DNA of 34,947 nt from Branchiostoma floridae. Its lineage: Eukaryota; Chordata; Leptocardii; Amphioxiformes; Branchiostomatidae. Under the pieces are notes generated by a model. It ran no database searches and had not been told where the DNA came from. It saw only the letters and a program-made list of their open reading frames with translations. Positions 20,501-28,979 of the stretch are shown piece by piece; position 1 is the first letter of the stretch, and the number at the start of each line of letters is the position of its first letter. The DNA lies in NCBI RefSeq assembly GCF_000003815.2, contig NW_023365769.1:1-34947 (forward strand), in the 5' to 3' direction. Made by a program: the position numbers and the translations under genes.

Positions 20501-23500
20501 TCGCGGTAGTTTTAAATTCGCGGTGAAGCGGCCGCCGCGAAAACCTCGAACATTAATCCACCGCGAACATTTCTGCATTTACAGTACTTACCTTCAAAAT
20601 TGTTTATTGTTTATTGTTTATTGTTTATTAACTCCTTTAGTTGTTAGCATTCAATGCAACAACTAATCTTCCAGGAGTAATACACATAATACATGGACAC
20701 ATACAGTTTACAACATACACACATACAACATGTCAATAAAAATCATTAAACAAAAAGCATGTGCCTTATCCAAAAATCATCAAGCCCCTCATGTGTCTTT
20801 AGCTAAGTCTCGCATATGTTTCACCAGCTGCCGTCTGAAAATCCTGGATGTGTTCGCAGTTTGCAGCTCATGTGATAGTTTGTTCCAATCTGATGCTGCT
20901 CTATAAGTGAAGGATTTTTTCAGGCTGTTTGTTTTTGGTTTTTCAGTTCTTAAGTTTTGCCGTGCCGCGTGTCTTGTATGATAACTATGCTGGCCCGATA
21001 CCAAATGTAGTCTACTGTACAATAAAGACGGCTCCCTGGCAAGGAGTACCTTGTGTAATGTACACATGCTGCTTACATAGAGTCTTTCGCTAACAGTCAA
21101 CCATGATAAGACATTGTGCATATGCTTGATCGGGGTGCGGTTAGTTCCCAAGGTAAGTCTGCCTGCTTTATTCTGCATCACTTGTAGTGCGGTGATGTTC
21201 TTTTGTGTAGTAGAAGCCCAAACCGCTGCACAGTAGTCAAGATGTGCAATGGTAAGTGTTTCTGTTAACATTTTCACTAAGGACTGATCCAAGTATGCAA
21301 CACTCCTTCTGATGGCGCCGAGGGACCTAGCCATTTTCTTTATGGTTTCTTCTACATGAAGGTCCCACGTGAGACACTCATCCAAGGTGCTCCCAAGTAG
21401 CTTCATTGTTGTTACTTGTTGTATAGGACATCCGTCCGCAAACAAGGTGAGTTTCGGTTTCTTCGACATTTTGGGTCTACTCCCAAGCAACATACACATT
21501 GTCTTATTTGCATTCAAGAACAGTCTGTTTAGCCTCACCCAGTTACATATATTATTCAAATCTTCCTGTAAATTGACCGTTACTGTCTCCACTGATGGTG
21601 AGCACGTGTATGCAGATGTGTCGTCTGCATACATTTCGGGGATCGTTTCCCTCACGGCAAAAGGTAGGTCATTTGTAAATATTGTGAACAGCAAGGGGCC
21701 AAGGCAACTACCTTGGGGTACGCCACAATTAACCTCCCTAAACGGCGAGTTCGTGCCGTTGAAGTGTACGCACTGTTCTCTTCCTGCTAAGTAACTGTTC
21801 ATCCAATGCACTGCTGTGTCTGAGAAACCGTAGCACGCCAGTTTTTGTAACAGAAAGCTGTGATCCACCAAGTCAAAAGCAGCGGAAAAATCCAAGAATA
21901 TGACCCCGACGATGTTACCCTGGTCGATCTTACGATACCAGTCATCGACTAGATGCAAGAGTGCAGTGCATGTCGAGTGATGTTTCCTGTAGGCGTGTTG
22001 GTAGGGTGACATCAGGTCATTCACTTTGAAATAGTCCGATATTTGAGAACTCACAACTTTCTCCATCACTTTACTGAAAGCAGGTAAGAGACTAATCGGT
22101 CTACTGTTCGGCCCGCTTAAACGAGTCGTTGACGACTTGGGCAGAGGAACAACCTTGGCTCTTTTCCATGCCGTGGGATACTCAGAGGTAAAGAGCGATA
22201 AGTTTATGATGTAGCACAGTGGTCTGGCAATCTGATCGGCAGCCAACCTTAACAGCTTGTTGTCGACATTGTCAAGTCCAGTAGCTTTCCCATTAGATAA
22301 GGACAGAAGGTGTTTGTGGATCTGTTCCCAATGTGTCAGTTGAAAGTCAAAACTACAGTCCTTTCCCACCATGACCTTATCCTTTATTAGCTGGAGAAGG
22401 TCCCCGTTTGGTTGCGAGTCCAACCCTGCTCTCAGAGAGTTCACCTTCTGCGTAAAGAATGAGTTGAAGTAGTCCGCTACGTCACCTGCCTTAGTGAGGA
22501 TCTCACCGTCCCGCTCTACAGTACAGGCTGACCGGCGAAACCCTCTACCCATCATTCCATTCAGTGTTCTCCACATTTCCTTTGGGTCATTTCTGGACTC
22601 AGCTATCTTAGATTTGAAGTACGAGGCTTTCTTTTTCCGATTTAGTTTGACAGCTGCATTCCTTAGTTTCTTGTATATGCACATGTCTGAAACAAGGCCT
22701 GACGCAAGAGCTTCCTTCTTAGCGTCATCTCTGAGCTTCATTACTTCTCGAAGTTCATCGTCCACCCATCCTGCCGGGTTCGACCTCACAGTCCGTCTTT
22801 TAGCAGGAGCATGTTGATCGGCTACATTGCAAAACAATGTTGTAAACAGGTGCAGTGCTTCATTTACATCTGACTCATCGTATACAATGTGCCAAGGTAC
22901 CATGCTCATGTCTTGCTGGAAGTCGTCCGGGTTGAACTTACTGTAGGTTCTTTTATAGACAACATGTGGCTGAGTCTTTGGAACCTTAGTCTTCCTTGTC
23001 AAGTAGATGATGTTGTGATCCGTAAAACCCAGAGGCGTTGACTTTGTTGTTGTGCACCTTTCCTTGCAGTTTGTAAAAGCCAGATCGATACACGTAGCGG
23101 TTCTGTGGCCGTTCTTGTTAACTGTAATCCTGGTAGCGTCTGACACGGTTTGAGAAAGGTTGCATCTTACTGCAGTCTGTGCTAGTCGTTCCTTCAGTGG
23201 ACACTCTGAGTTAGACCAATTAACATTAAAGTCCCCTAGTACGAAGACTTCTTTGTTCGTGTCTGTTGCGTTGTCAATTGCATCCAAAATGTTATTGAAG
23301 TACTGAATTGAAGATCCAGGTGGTCTGTAAACACAACCGATCAGCATTGGTGCAGACCGCGGTATATTAACCTCTAGCCAGAGCATTTCCACATTATCAT
23401 ATCAAATCAGGACTGTATTTGTTCATTAAAAGCATGACAAGGTAGCATACCTATGATACTCTTAGAGGCAACCTAAGCAATATCACATTGTTAAAAGTGG

Positions 23501-26500
23501 AAATATTTTGAATAAGGCAGTCTGTATAGTATTGACATCTAATGCACTATTTTAGCACGTTCACATCATTATTTCATAAATTGAGCCGTTAAAAACAGCG
23601 CGGGAATGAGTTGCACAAGGATTCCAGATCAAGTCCTTATTTTTGGGGGGTACAATAATAAGGAATATCCTCGTGCAACTTGTCTCTGGGCTGTTTTTAA
23701 CCGCTCAAAGTATGAAATGATGATGTAAATGTGAGAATACAGTGCAGTAGATGTCAATATCATGAAGATTGCCTTATTCAGAATATTTCCACTTTGACGC
23801 TGTAATATTGCTTAGGTTGCCTTTAACCTGTGATAAACCAGAGCCATCATTTTTATATCCAAAGGGCAAAGCTAACATGGTGCGTGATGGAAAGCTGTTC
23901 CGTGTAATTGATGAGAACTGCTGGAGTCCCGAGGCCCGTATCAGGGACATGGACGCTACAGGTGAGTACCTGTCTCCTACTGGTTTTCTAACTGGCTCTC
24001 ACAGGTGTGTTGTTGAATCATAGAGGAAGGTTGATTTACAAAGATAAAACTGTCCTAGACTATCGTGCATTTCATTATGGATAAACTAAACTTTAACTAA
24101 CCAACACTAAAATTGATTGGGACTTACCCCAAATATCCTGCCTGCCTACCTGCCCCAAATATCATGCATTTCATTTTGATGTACTTTGCTGCATACATGT
24201 ATATACATTGAAAGAATGACCCTGTGTGTTGACAGTAATGCAGTAATGAAGTAACACAAACTCTTGTTGCCTTTAGGTGTGACTGTCCAGGCCTTGTCTA
24301 CCGTTCCTGTCATGTTCAGTTACTGGGTAAGTGAGCAGGATGTCATCATGTTCTTATCCAACAATGTTGTTACCTACAGTGCTACAGGAGCTATGAAGGA
24401 AGAATGTAGAAGATAGGGAAACATAACAGTGTTAACGTTTTGTCAAATAAATCCATTATTTATACTTCAGAGAAGACAGCCTCTGGAACATAACATGGGT
24501 ACCATACGGATAGTAGTTCGCTCCTATGTTCGCTTCTGCTATCCGTCTGGAGACTTGCGCATTCAAACCTTTTGGTGGTAACATCAGTTAATAAGCGAAG
24601 TAAGGAATGGGTTCTAGAGCACTCGTTCGAAGACAACAGCCCGTCGCCTGCATGCGCAAGGGGACGCAGGGCTTTTCCGGTGTTGGAACACCGGTTTGAA
24701 CGAGCATTTGAACCCATTCCATAATTCGCTCATGAGTAGGGACCAATCAGCGCCTGCTTCCAAAATTTGGACGATTCCAGACGTTAAGATGGTCCGCGTT
24801 CCCAGACGGAAACACAGAGAAGCAACTGTATATAGTGTATAATGAATGTCAGAGCTAGAAGCGACTATTTATAGTATATAATGAACCCCGGAGCGAACTA
24901 CTTTCCGGATGGTACCCAGGCTACTGGAACATAACATGGGTATACTTACTGTATGCTATTGGGTTGAGAACTAAAACTGATTCTTGTTTGTTGAAGTAAA
25001 ACATTCAAACATCAAGTGGCTAGACGAATCTGCATTGATGGAGGAGTGACCTGTAAATGTCACACAAATTCATCCACAAATGTTCATAATACAGTGTATT
25101 TGTTTTGTCATATATTTTCAGGCCAAACCAGAAGACACCCTGGACCTGTGTAAGATCCTGAATGATGACATGGCAGGTATAGTGAACAAGTACCCGTCCC
25201 GGTTCATCGGGCTGGGCACCCTCCCCATGCAGGCCCCTGAGCTGGCTGTACAGGAGCTGAAGCGCTGTGTGCAGCAGCTGGGCTTCCCCGGGGTTCAGAT
25301 CGGCTCTCATGTCAATGACTGGAACCTGGATGCACCAGAGCTGCAGCCCATCTTTGCTGTAAAGTCATATTTATTGTTATGCTTCCTTTTTATCTTTCTC
25401 CTCTTCCTTCTGAAGCGACCACAATCAACAAGCTGATTACTCTGTCACTTGTAAGTTCTCTTGGCTACCTCTATGAAAACCCAGGTATAATTTTGTGTTT
25501 GTTGGAATGTACTGTTGTGTGCAAATTTGTACATGCAGGGTAAGCTGGCTCTGGTCCAAATTTATTCCACAAGCATGTAGGAAATAAATGTTGCTGTTGA
25601 TGAATACAGGAACTCAAGGATAGTACTGTAAATGCATTTATGTTCGCGGGGATTTAATTTCGCGGTAGCGGGAAAAAGGACTTTTTGCGGTGGTTTTAAG
25701 TTCACGGTAGCACCATGCACTGTAGTCTCTTACTGCCATGGAAAAATGTTTGCGGTAGTTTTAAGTTCGAGGTGAAGCGGCCAGCGCAAAAACCTCAAAC
25801 ACTAAACCACCACGAAAGTTTCTGCATTTACAGTATTTTAGAGTGGAGTATATAATGTGCACAATGGACATGGTCATATTTTGTCCCAAAATTGGCAAAA
25901 AACTCAAATAATATAATCTTCAATTACTTGTTCCTTGCTCAGTTTTCTCTGTTTGGAACAAACAGAAGAAACACATACTCTCCTATAATATGTATCTGTA
26001 TCAATCATACAAGTTTTGAACATTGTTTTGCCAGTGTTACAGCTGAAGATATGATTGTTCCCATGTATATATTTCAGGCAGCAGAAGAGTACAACTGTTC
26101 CATCTTTGTGCACCCCTGGGACATGGAACAGGGAGGTCGCATGTCAAAATACTGGCTGCCATGGCTGGTCGGTAAGTCACTCTAGACAATAAACTATTAA
26201 AACTTCTTACACTTGACTCAAGCATGCTGAAGTGATCCATTAAGTTCTATATTCTTTGATTAGAATTTGAGTTGGCAAACAGTTTAATTTCTCCATAACA
26301 TCTTTGGCAATTTTCATCTTTATTCATAGGAAAATGTCTACCTTATACATTACAAGTGTAATCAAAAATCTTATCAGGTACACATTTTATACGTCACACA
26401 TTTGTTATATGTCAAAGGAAATTAGTACATGGAAGTCCTGTTTGCATTACTGGAGTGATAAATGTGTTGAAATGTCTATCCAGGTATGCCAGGGGAGACA

Positions 26501-28979
26501 GCTACAGCTATGTGCTCCATGATATTTGGTGGGGTTCTGGAGAGACATCCCAAACTCAAGGTGTGCTTTGCACATGGAGGTCAGTCTAACATTTTACACA
26601 CTTTCTATCAGTAACATCAAATTTGTAAGATTCATCAAGAACATTCTGAGCATTTTTGATGATGTGAGGTAACGTTCTTTACCTTTATCCGCGGGGTAAC
26701 CTATATCCGTTGTGCTGCTAAAAAGGGGTATCCAGGGATATGAAGTCGATGGACGGTAGTTTCAAATTGTGCTATTTTCAAAATATTGCAGTTTCAAACC
26801 ATCATCTGTTGACTTGATACCCCTAAATACATCGTAAAAGAACGGATAAAGGTTACCCTACGGATAAAGGTGAACTAACGTTAATTCTTTTATGCTTGTC
26901 TCCCTGAATGCTATTAAACTGTAGGCATAAAAATGTTACAGAGACTTCTTACTTGTATTTCTGTAGTTGAAAAGTTGGACAAGTGTAAGGAAAAATATCA
27001 ATATTCTCAAATAAGTGTTTTGATCTAGTGGTGGGTCATTTATTCTGAAGATGAAACATGACAGAAAATTAGTTATACTACTTGTGTTGGAAATAAGGTC
27101 TAATAAAACATAATACCATTTACTAATTAAAATCAGCCATCAATCAGTCAGATTAAGAACTTTTCCTCTTGAAATCAGGCGGTGCCTTCCCCTTCACCAT
27201 TGGTCGTATCGAGCACGGTTTCAACGTGCGGCCCGACCTGTGTGCCGTGGACAACCCGCACAACCCACGCAACTACGTGGGGCAGATCTACACAGACTCC
27301 CTGGTGCACGATCAACGGGCACTCAAGTATCTGGTGGAGACCATTGGCGAGGTACGTTACACTTCATGAGGACCAAAGGGAGAGTTTTATGTTTTATACA
27401 ATGAATGCTGTGGTACAGATGAGTAAGGCCACGCTGACATGATTTAATGGATGACATCCTCTGGAGACCCCAAGACTAATGTGCAAGGGTGAAAAAAGAA
27501 AAACTCAGCAAAAAATGGTGCTAAACCACATCCAGTCCATTCTTTCCCAGGCTTGGTTTGTCTCATGTTCACCTCCAGTAAGACTGTAACTTTGTGTAAG
27601 AGACAATCGTTTCCATTTGAATAATGTTTATAATTATACTGCCATTCTTATTTAAAGAAAGAACAAGTATGCTGTGGCCCTATGCCCCAACTATGTGCCC
27701 CCCTACCCTAAAGAGCAGATCCTCTGGCAAGCATAGAATTCTGATTGACCAAGGATGCTATTGTATTAGGTGACATTGTAGCCACAGTTTCTTTTTTCTT
27801 CTTTTTTGGAGAGGCAAAAATCAATGCACAAGCAGATGTCATCCATAAAATTAAGTCAGTGTGGCCTAAGGTTAAAACAAAAATTTTGCTTTGCAGTCTG
27901 ATATTAGCTGGTCTGGTGAATTGTTTTTCACTAATAAAAAGTCATGCTAGTTTGCTTGAGACTCTTAAATTACTTAAATGTAACAGTAAACTGAAAAGAT
28001 GCTTGTCTTGTTTGTTTGACACATTTCCAGGACCGTGTTGTGTTGGGGAGTGACTATCCATTCCCACTGGGAGAGCACCATCCTGGCAAGCTTATCGAGT
28101 CTATGCAGGACTTTGATCCAAAACTGAAGGTGAACAACTCTTATACCTTCTACTGTATGTAACTCTAGTTCACCTTTATCCGTGGGGTAACCTATATCCG
28201 TTGTTTTTAAAAACTGGATATTTAGGGATAGACATGGTTTCAAATTGCGATATTTTCACAACGTTGCAGTTTGAAACCACCCTCCATCCTTTTCATATCC
28301 CTAGGTTGCCTCGGGGATAGAGGTGAACTACTGTGAATCATTGTGTGGTACAGCATATCTTTCTTCATGTGTGCTGTATATTGATTGTAAGTCCAAGCAT
28401 TAAGTTGTCATACTGGCATGTAGAAATGTATGACGTCTTCTGTTGATAACAGAGAGATGCTCTTTGGGCTTGAAGTGTGAGTGTTCTTAAACTCCAGGCC
28501 ACCATCTTATAATTAACAATCTATCCAGTACTGTGCAAATTACAGTTCAGACCACTAGCCTCTAAACCTTCTCGTTATTGTACCCTTTTGCTATTTATTT
28601 CTTATTTTATTGTCTATATATTCTTACTTTTGCATATATGTTCAAGGAGAAGACTAAATAAGCAATTAATACTTTTTGTCTTATCCTCATTAAGTAAATG
28701 TGAATAAGAATTTTAAAACTCTAGACCAGGACATGCAAACTCATGACTTTGTCAATTTGTGTGACAGCAACTACAACACAGTATGCTCATAATGTTGTTC
28801 ATTTGTTAGCTAGATTCATAAGGTTAGGATTTTATTGTTTTCTCATTGTCTGCTACTAAGATGATATCTTATTCCTTCAGCACAAGCTGCTGACTGGAAA
28901 TGCCTTGGAGTTTCTTGGGGTGGATGCGAGCAGGTTTGAACAGCCAACATCATCTTCTTCCGAGGCGATGGAAACGTGA
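17462..28979 (+). CDS. ACMSD: 2-amino-3-carboxymuconate-6-semialdehyde decarboxylase (ACMSD), complete, ten coding exons
   Basis: Coding segments: 17462-17518, 19741-19785, 23865-23961, 24277-24326, 25122-25358, 26078-26171, 26484-26579, 27179-27351, 28031-28129 and 28881-28979. All introns are GT-AG, phases join exactly, and the sum is 1047 bases (348 aa plus stop; human is 336 aa). The enzyme is a cytosolic zinc amidohydrolase-fold decarboxylase. It converts ACMS to aminomuconate semialdehyde and so diverts tryptophan carbon away from quinolinate and NAD synthesis. Metal ligands H6 and H8 (DIHNH), H174 (VHPWD) and D291 (GSDYPFP), plus H224 (FAHGG), R47 and R235, fall at the same numbers as in human ACMSD. 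The extra length is a Ser-rich C-terminal tail. No stops or frameshifts were found, so the gene appears functional despite a large retroposon and several MITEs in its introns. A DR1 element lies upstream. Confidence 0.96.
17965..19052. mobile_element. Non-autonomous element with TTTAATCCAACAC-bearing inverted ends (ACMSD intron 1)
   Basis: TAACGGCACTGAA then TTTAATCCAACAC at 17965 is mirrored by the complement ending at 19052. An extra copy of TTTAATCCAAC sits in the right arm and another TTTAATCCAACAC near 18198 inside. The spacing is about 1.09 kb, and no transposase frame is present. The 180 bases to its left start ATTACTGTAAAATCG and look like the left part of another degraded foldback element. 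Exact boundaries and superfamily are uncertain. Confidence 0.6.
19741..19785 (+). CDS. ACMSD: ACMSD exon 2
   Basis: A 45-base micro-exon encoding [15 protein letters not shown] between TTTTTTGCAG and GTAAGT. It corresponds to the RFGYGGW stretch of vertebrate ACMSD. Confidence 0.95.
20374..20586 (+). mobile_element. MITE with TACTGTAAATGCA ends, copy 1 (ACMSD intron 2)
   Basis: A 213-bp element with TGTAAATGCATTTAAT at the left and TTCTGCATTTACAGTA at the right. It has several TTCGCGGTAG-type motifs and a shared core CACCATGCACTGTAGTCTCT also found in the copy at 25624-25835. It lies directly before the 3' end of the antisense retroposon. It is noncoding. Confidence 0.9.
20600..23402 (-). 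mobile_element. 5'-truncated CR1/Jockey-type LINE in antisense orientation in ACMSD intron 2
   Basis: Minus-strand element. Its 3' end carries about four copies of a 7-bp TGTTTAT / ATAAACA repeat at 20603-20632 (plus-strand reading TTGTTTATTG), a typical CR1-like microsatellite tail. A roughly 155-base 3' UTR separates the tail from the stop codon. The other end stops around 23400, within the endonuclease domain, with a stop codon just beyond, so the 5' part is missing. No obvious target duplication. The open RT frame suggests a recent insertion. Confidence 0.9.
20789..23392 (-). CDS. Retroposon ORF2 fragment: endonuclease (partial) and reverse transcriptase, 867 codons
   Basis: The first 130 or so residues are the C-terminal part of an APE-type endonuclease: [29 protein letters not shown] and GFTDHNIIY. 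The Asp-His of the last motif is the catalytic pair, while the N-terminal catalytic Glu region is lost. Reverse transcriptase follows with [31 protein letters not shown] and the active-site box MYADDTSAY, then the thumb and LDYCAAVWA. The frame has no stop or shift, so the RT looks intact. Without the 5' region and full endonuclease it is unlikely to move by itself. The first codon given is GTG; the frame is really open from a stop at 23402-23404. Family placement in the CR1/Jockey group is by motif only. Confidence 0.93.
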   Translation of the reverse strand: MEMLWLEVNIPRSAPMLIGCVYRPPGSSIQYFNNILDAIDNATDTNKEVFVLGDFNVNWSNSECPLKERLAQTAVRCNLSQTVSDATRITVNKNGHRTATCIDLAFTNCKERCTTTKSTPLGFTDHNIIYLTRKTKVPKTQPHVVYKRTYSKFNPDDFQQDMSMVPWHIVYDESDVNEALHLFTTLFCNVADQHAPAKRRTVRSNPAGWVDDELREVMKLRDDAKKEALASGLVSDMCIYKKLRNAAVKLNRKKKASYFKSKIAESRNDPKEMWRTLNGMMGRGFRRSACTVERDGEILTKAGDVADYFNSFFTQKVNSLRAGLDSQPNGDLLQLIKDKVMVGKDCSFDFQLTHWEQIHKHLLSLSNGKATGLDNVDNKLLRLAADQIARPLCYIINLSLFTSEYPTAWKRAKVVPLPKSSTTRLSGPNSRPISLLPAFSKVMEKVVSSQISDYFKVNDLMSPYQHAYRKHHSTCTALLHLVDDWYRKIDQGNIVGVIFLDFSAAFDLVDHSFLLQKLACYGFSDTAVHWMNSYLAGREQCVHFNGTNSPFREVNCGVPQGSCLGPLLFTIFTNDLPFAVRETIPEMYADDTSAYTCSPSVETVTVNLQEDLNNICNWVRLNRLFLNANKTMCMLLGSRPKMSKKPKLTLFADGCPIQQVTTMKLLGSTLDECLTWDLHVEETIKKMARSLGAIRRSVAYLDQSLVKMLTETLTIAHLDYCAAVWASTTQKNITALQVMQNKAGRLTLGTNRTPIKHMHNVLSWLTVSERLYVSSMCTLHKVLLAREPSLLYSRLHLVSGQHSYHTRHAARQNLRTEKPKTNSLKKSFTYRAASDWNKLSHELQTANTSRIFRRQLVKHMRDLAKDT
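23466..23822. mobile_element. 357-bp near-perfect palindrome (foldback MITE) at the end of ACMSD intron 2
   Basis: AGGCAACCTAAGCAATAT at the left end is mirrored at the right end. The arms stay complementary for about 150 bases through GTGGAAATATT, GAATAAGGCA, ATTGACATCTA and GTTAAAAACAG to a small central loop near 23630-23680. A transcript through it would form a long hairpin. The right end is 40 bases before the first base of exon 3. No coding capacity; superfamily unknown. Confidence 0.92.
23865..23961 (+). CDS. ACMSD: ACMSD exon 3
   Basis: Encodes [14 protein letters not shown] and [14 protein letters not shown], including substrate-binding R47. The acceptor is TATATCCAAAG, with a weak pyrimidine tract, only 40 bases after a large palindrome. 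The donor is G|GTGAGT (phase 1). The acceptor was chosen because it joins exon 2 in phase and gives the family length. Confidence 0.9.
24277..24326 (+). CDS. ACMSD: ACMSD exon 4
   Basis: Encodes [17 protein letters not shown], the most conserved stretch of the family. The acceptor is TTGCCTTTAG, the donor TGG|GTAAGT. Phase 1 in, phase 0 out. Confidence 0.95.
24483..24942. mobile_element. Foldback element with 29-bp inverted ends and a 19-bp direct repeat (ACMSD intron 4)
   Basis: The inverted ends are TGGGTACCATACGGATAG... from 24496 and its complement ending at 24918, with about three mismatches in 29. CTGGAACATAACATGGGTA occurs at 24483-24501, overlapping the left end, and again at 24924-24942, just outside the right end. 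The interior is GC-richer and holds a repeated TATAGT.TATAATGAA.C. No transposase is present. The long direct repeat is unusual for a target duplication (see findings). Confidence 0.85.
25122..25358 (+). CDS. ACMSD: ACMSD exon 5
   Basis: The largest exon, 79 codons, from [16 protein letters not shown] to the residues before the HPWD block. It includes [16 protein letters not shown] and [15 protein letters not shown]. It is clearly GC-richer than its introns. The reading frame continues open past the donor GCT|GTAAAG, but that extension is intronic. Confidence 0.96.
25624..25835 (+). mobile_element. MITE with TACTGTAAATGCA ends, copy 2 (ACMSD intron 5)
   Basis: A 212-bp second copy of the element at 20374-20586, in the same orientation and nearly the same length. 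Ends are TACTGTAAATGCA and its complement. The core CACCATGCACTGTAGTCTCT is identical. Several CG sites of copy 1 read TG or CA here (TTCGCGG to TTTGCGG, for example), as expected from methylation decay. Confidence 0.92.
26078..26171 (+). CDS. ACMSD: ACMSD exon 6
   Basis: Encodes [19 protein letters not shown] through YWLPWLVG, with zinc ligand H174 in VHPWD. The acceptor is TATATTTCAG, the donor G|GTAAGT. Confidence 0.95.
26484..26579 (+). CDS. ACMSD: ACMSD exon 7
   Basis: Encodes [19 protein letters not shown] and then LKVCFAHGG with H224. The acceptor is TGTCTATCCAG, the donor GGAG|GTCAGT, which splits a Gly codon. Confidence 0.95.
26670..26882 (+). mobile_element. MITE, TTTATCCG family, copy 1 (ACMSD intron 7)
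   Basis: The left end is ACCTTTATCCGCGGGGTAAC and the right end is the near complement ending GGATAAAGGTGAACT. The shared internal motifs TATCCAGGGATATGAAGTCG and GTAGTTTCAAATTG occur also in copy 3. It is flanked by TAACGTT-like sequence on both sides, a possible short target duplication. Confidence 0.92.
27179..27351 (+). CDS. ACMSD: ACMSD exon 8
   Basis: Encodes [15 protein letters not shown] (with R235) through [17 protein letters not shown]. The acceptor is TTGAAATCAG, the donor GAG|GTACGT. It is strongly GC-rich relative to flanking introns. Confidence 0.95.
28031..28129 (+). CDS. ACMSD: ACMSD exon 9
   Basis: Encodes [15 protein letters not shown], containing the zinc-binding D291, then [16 protein letters not shown]. 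The acceptor is CACATTTCCAG, the donor AAG|GTGAAC. Confidence 0.95.
28167..28329 (+). mobile_element. MITE, TTTATCCG family, copy 2 (ACMSD intron 9)
   Basis: 163 bp, from AGTTCACCTTTATCCG to the complement ending GGTGAACT. Same orientation as copy 1, but shorter and more diverged (TTTAGGGATA in place of CCAGGGATA). It begins 37 bases after the exon 9 donor. Confidence 0.9.
28881..28979 (+). CDS. ACMSD: ACMSD exon 10 (coding part)
   Basis: Encodes [20 protein letters not shown] and a Ser/Thr-rich tail ending in METstop (TGA 28977-28979). The acceptor is TTATTCCTTCAG. The tail beyond the human C-terminus accounts for most of the extra length. Confidence 0.93.
   Translation, partial: HKLLTGNALEFLGVDASRFEQPTSSSSEAMET

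Noticed and set aside
21369-22817. Plus-strand ORFs (141 and 107 codons) inside the LINE
   Set aside because: Antisense shadows of the RT/endonuclease frame.
27182-27442. 86-codon plus-strand ORF overlapping ACMSD exon 8
   Set aside because: Alternate frame of a GC-rich exon that runs through the donor site.
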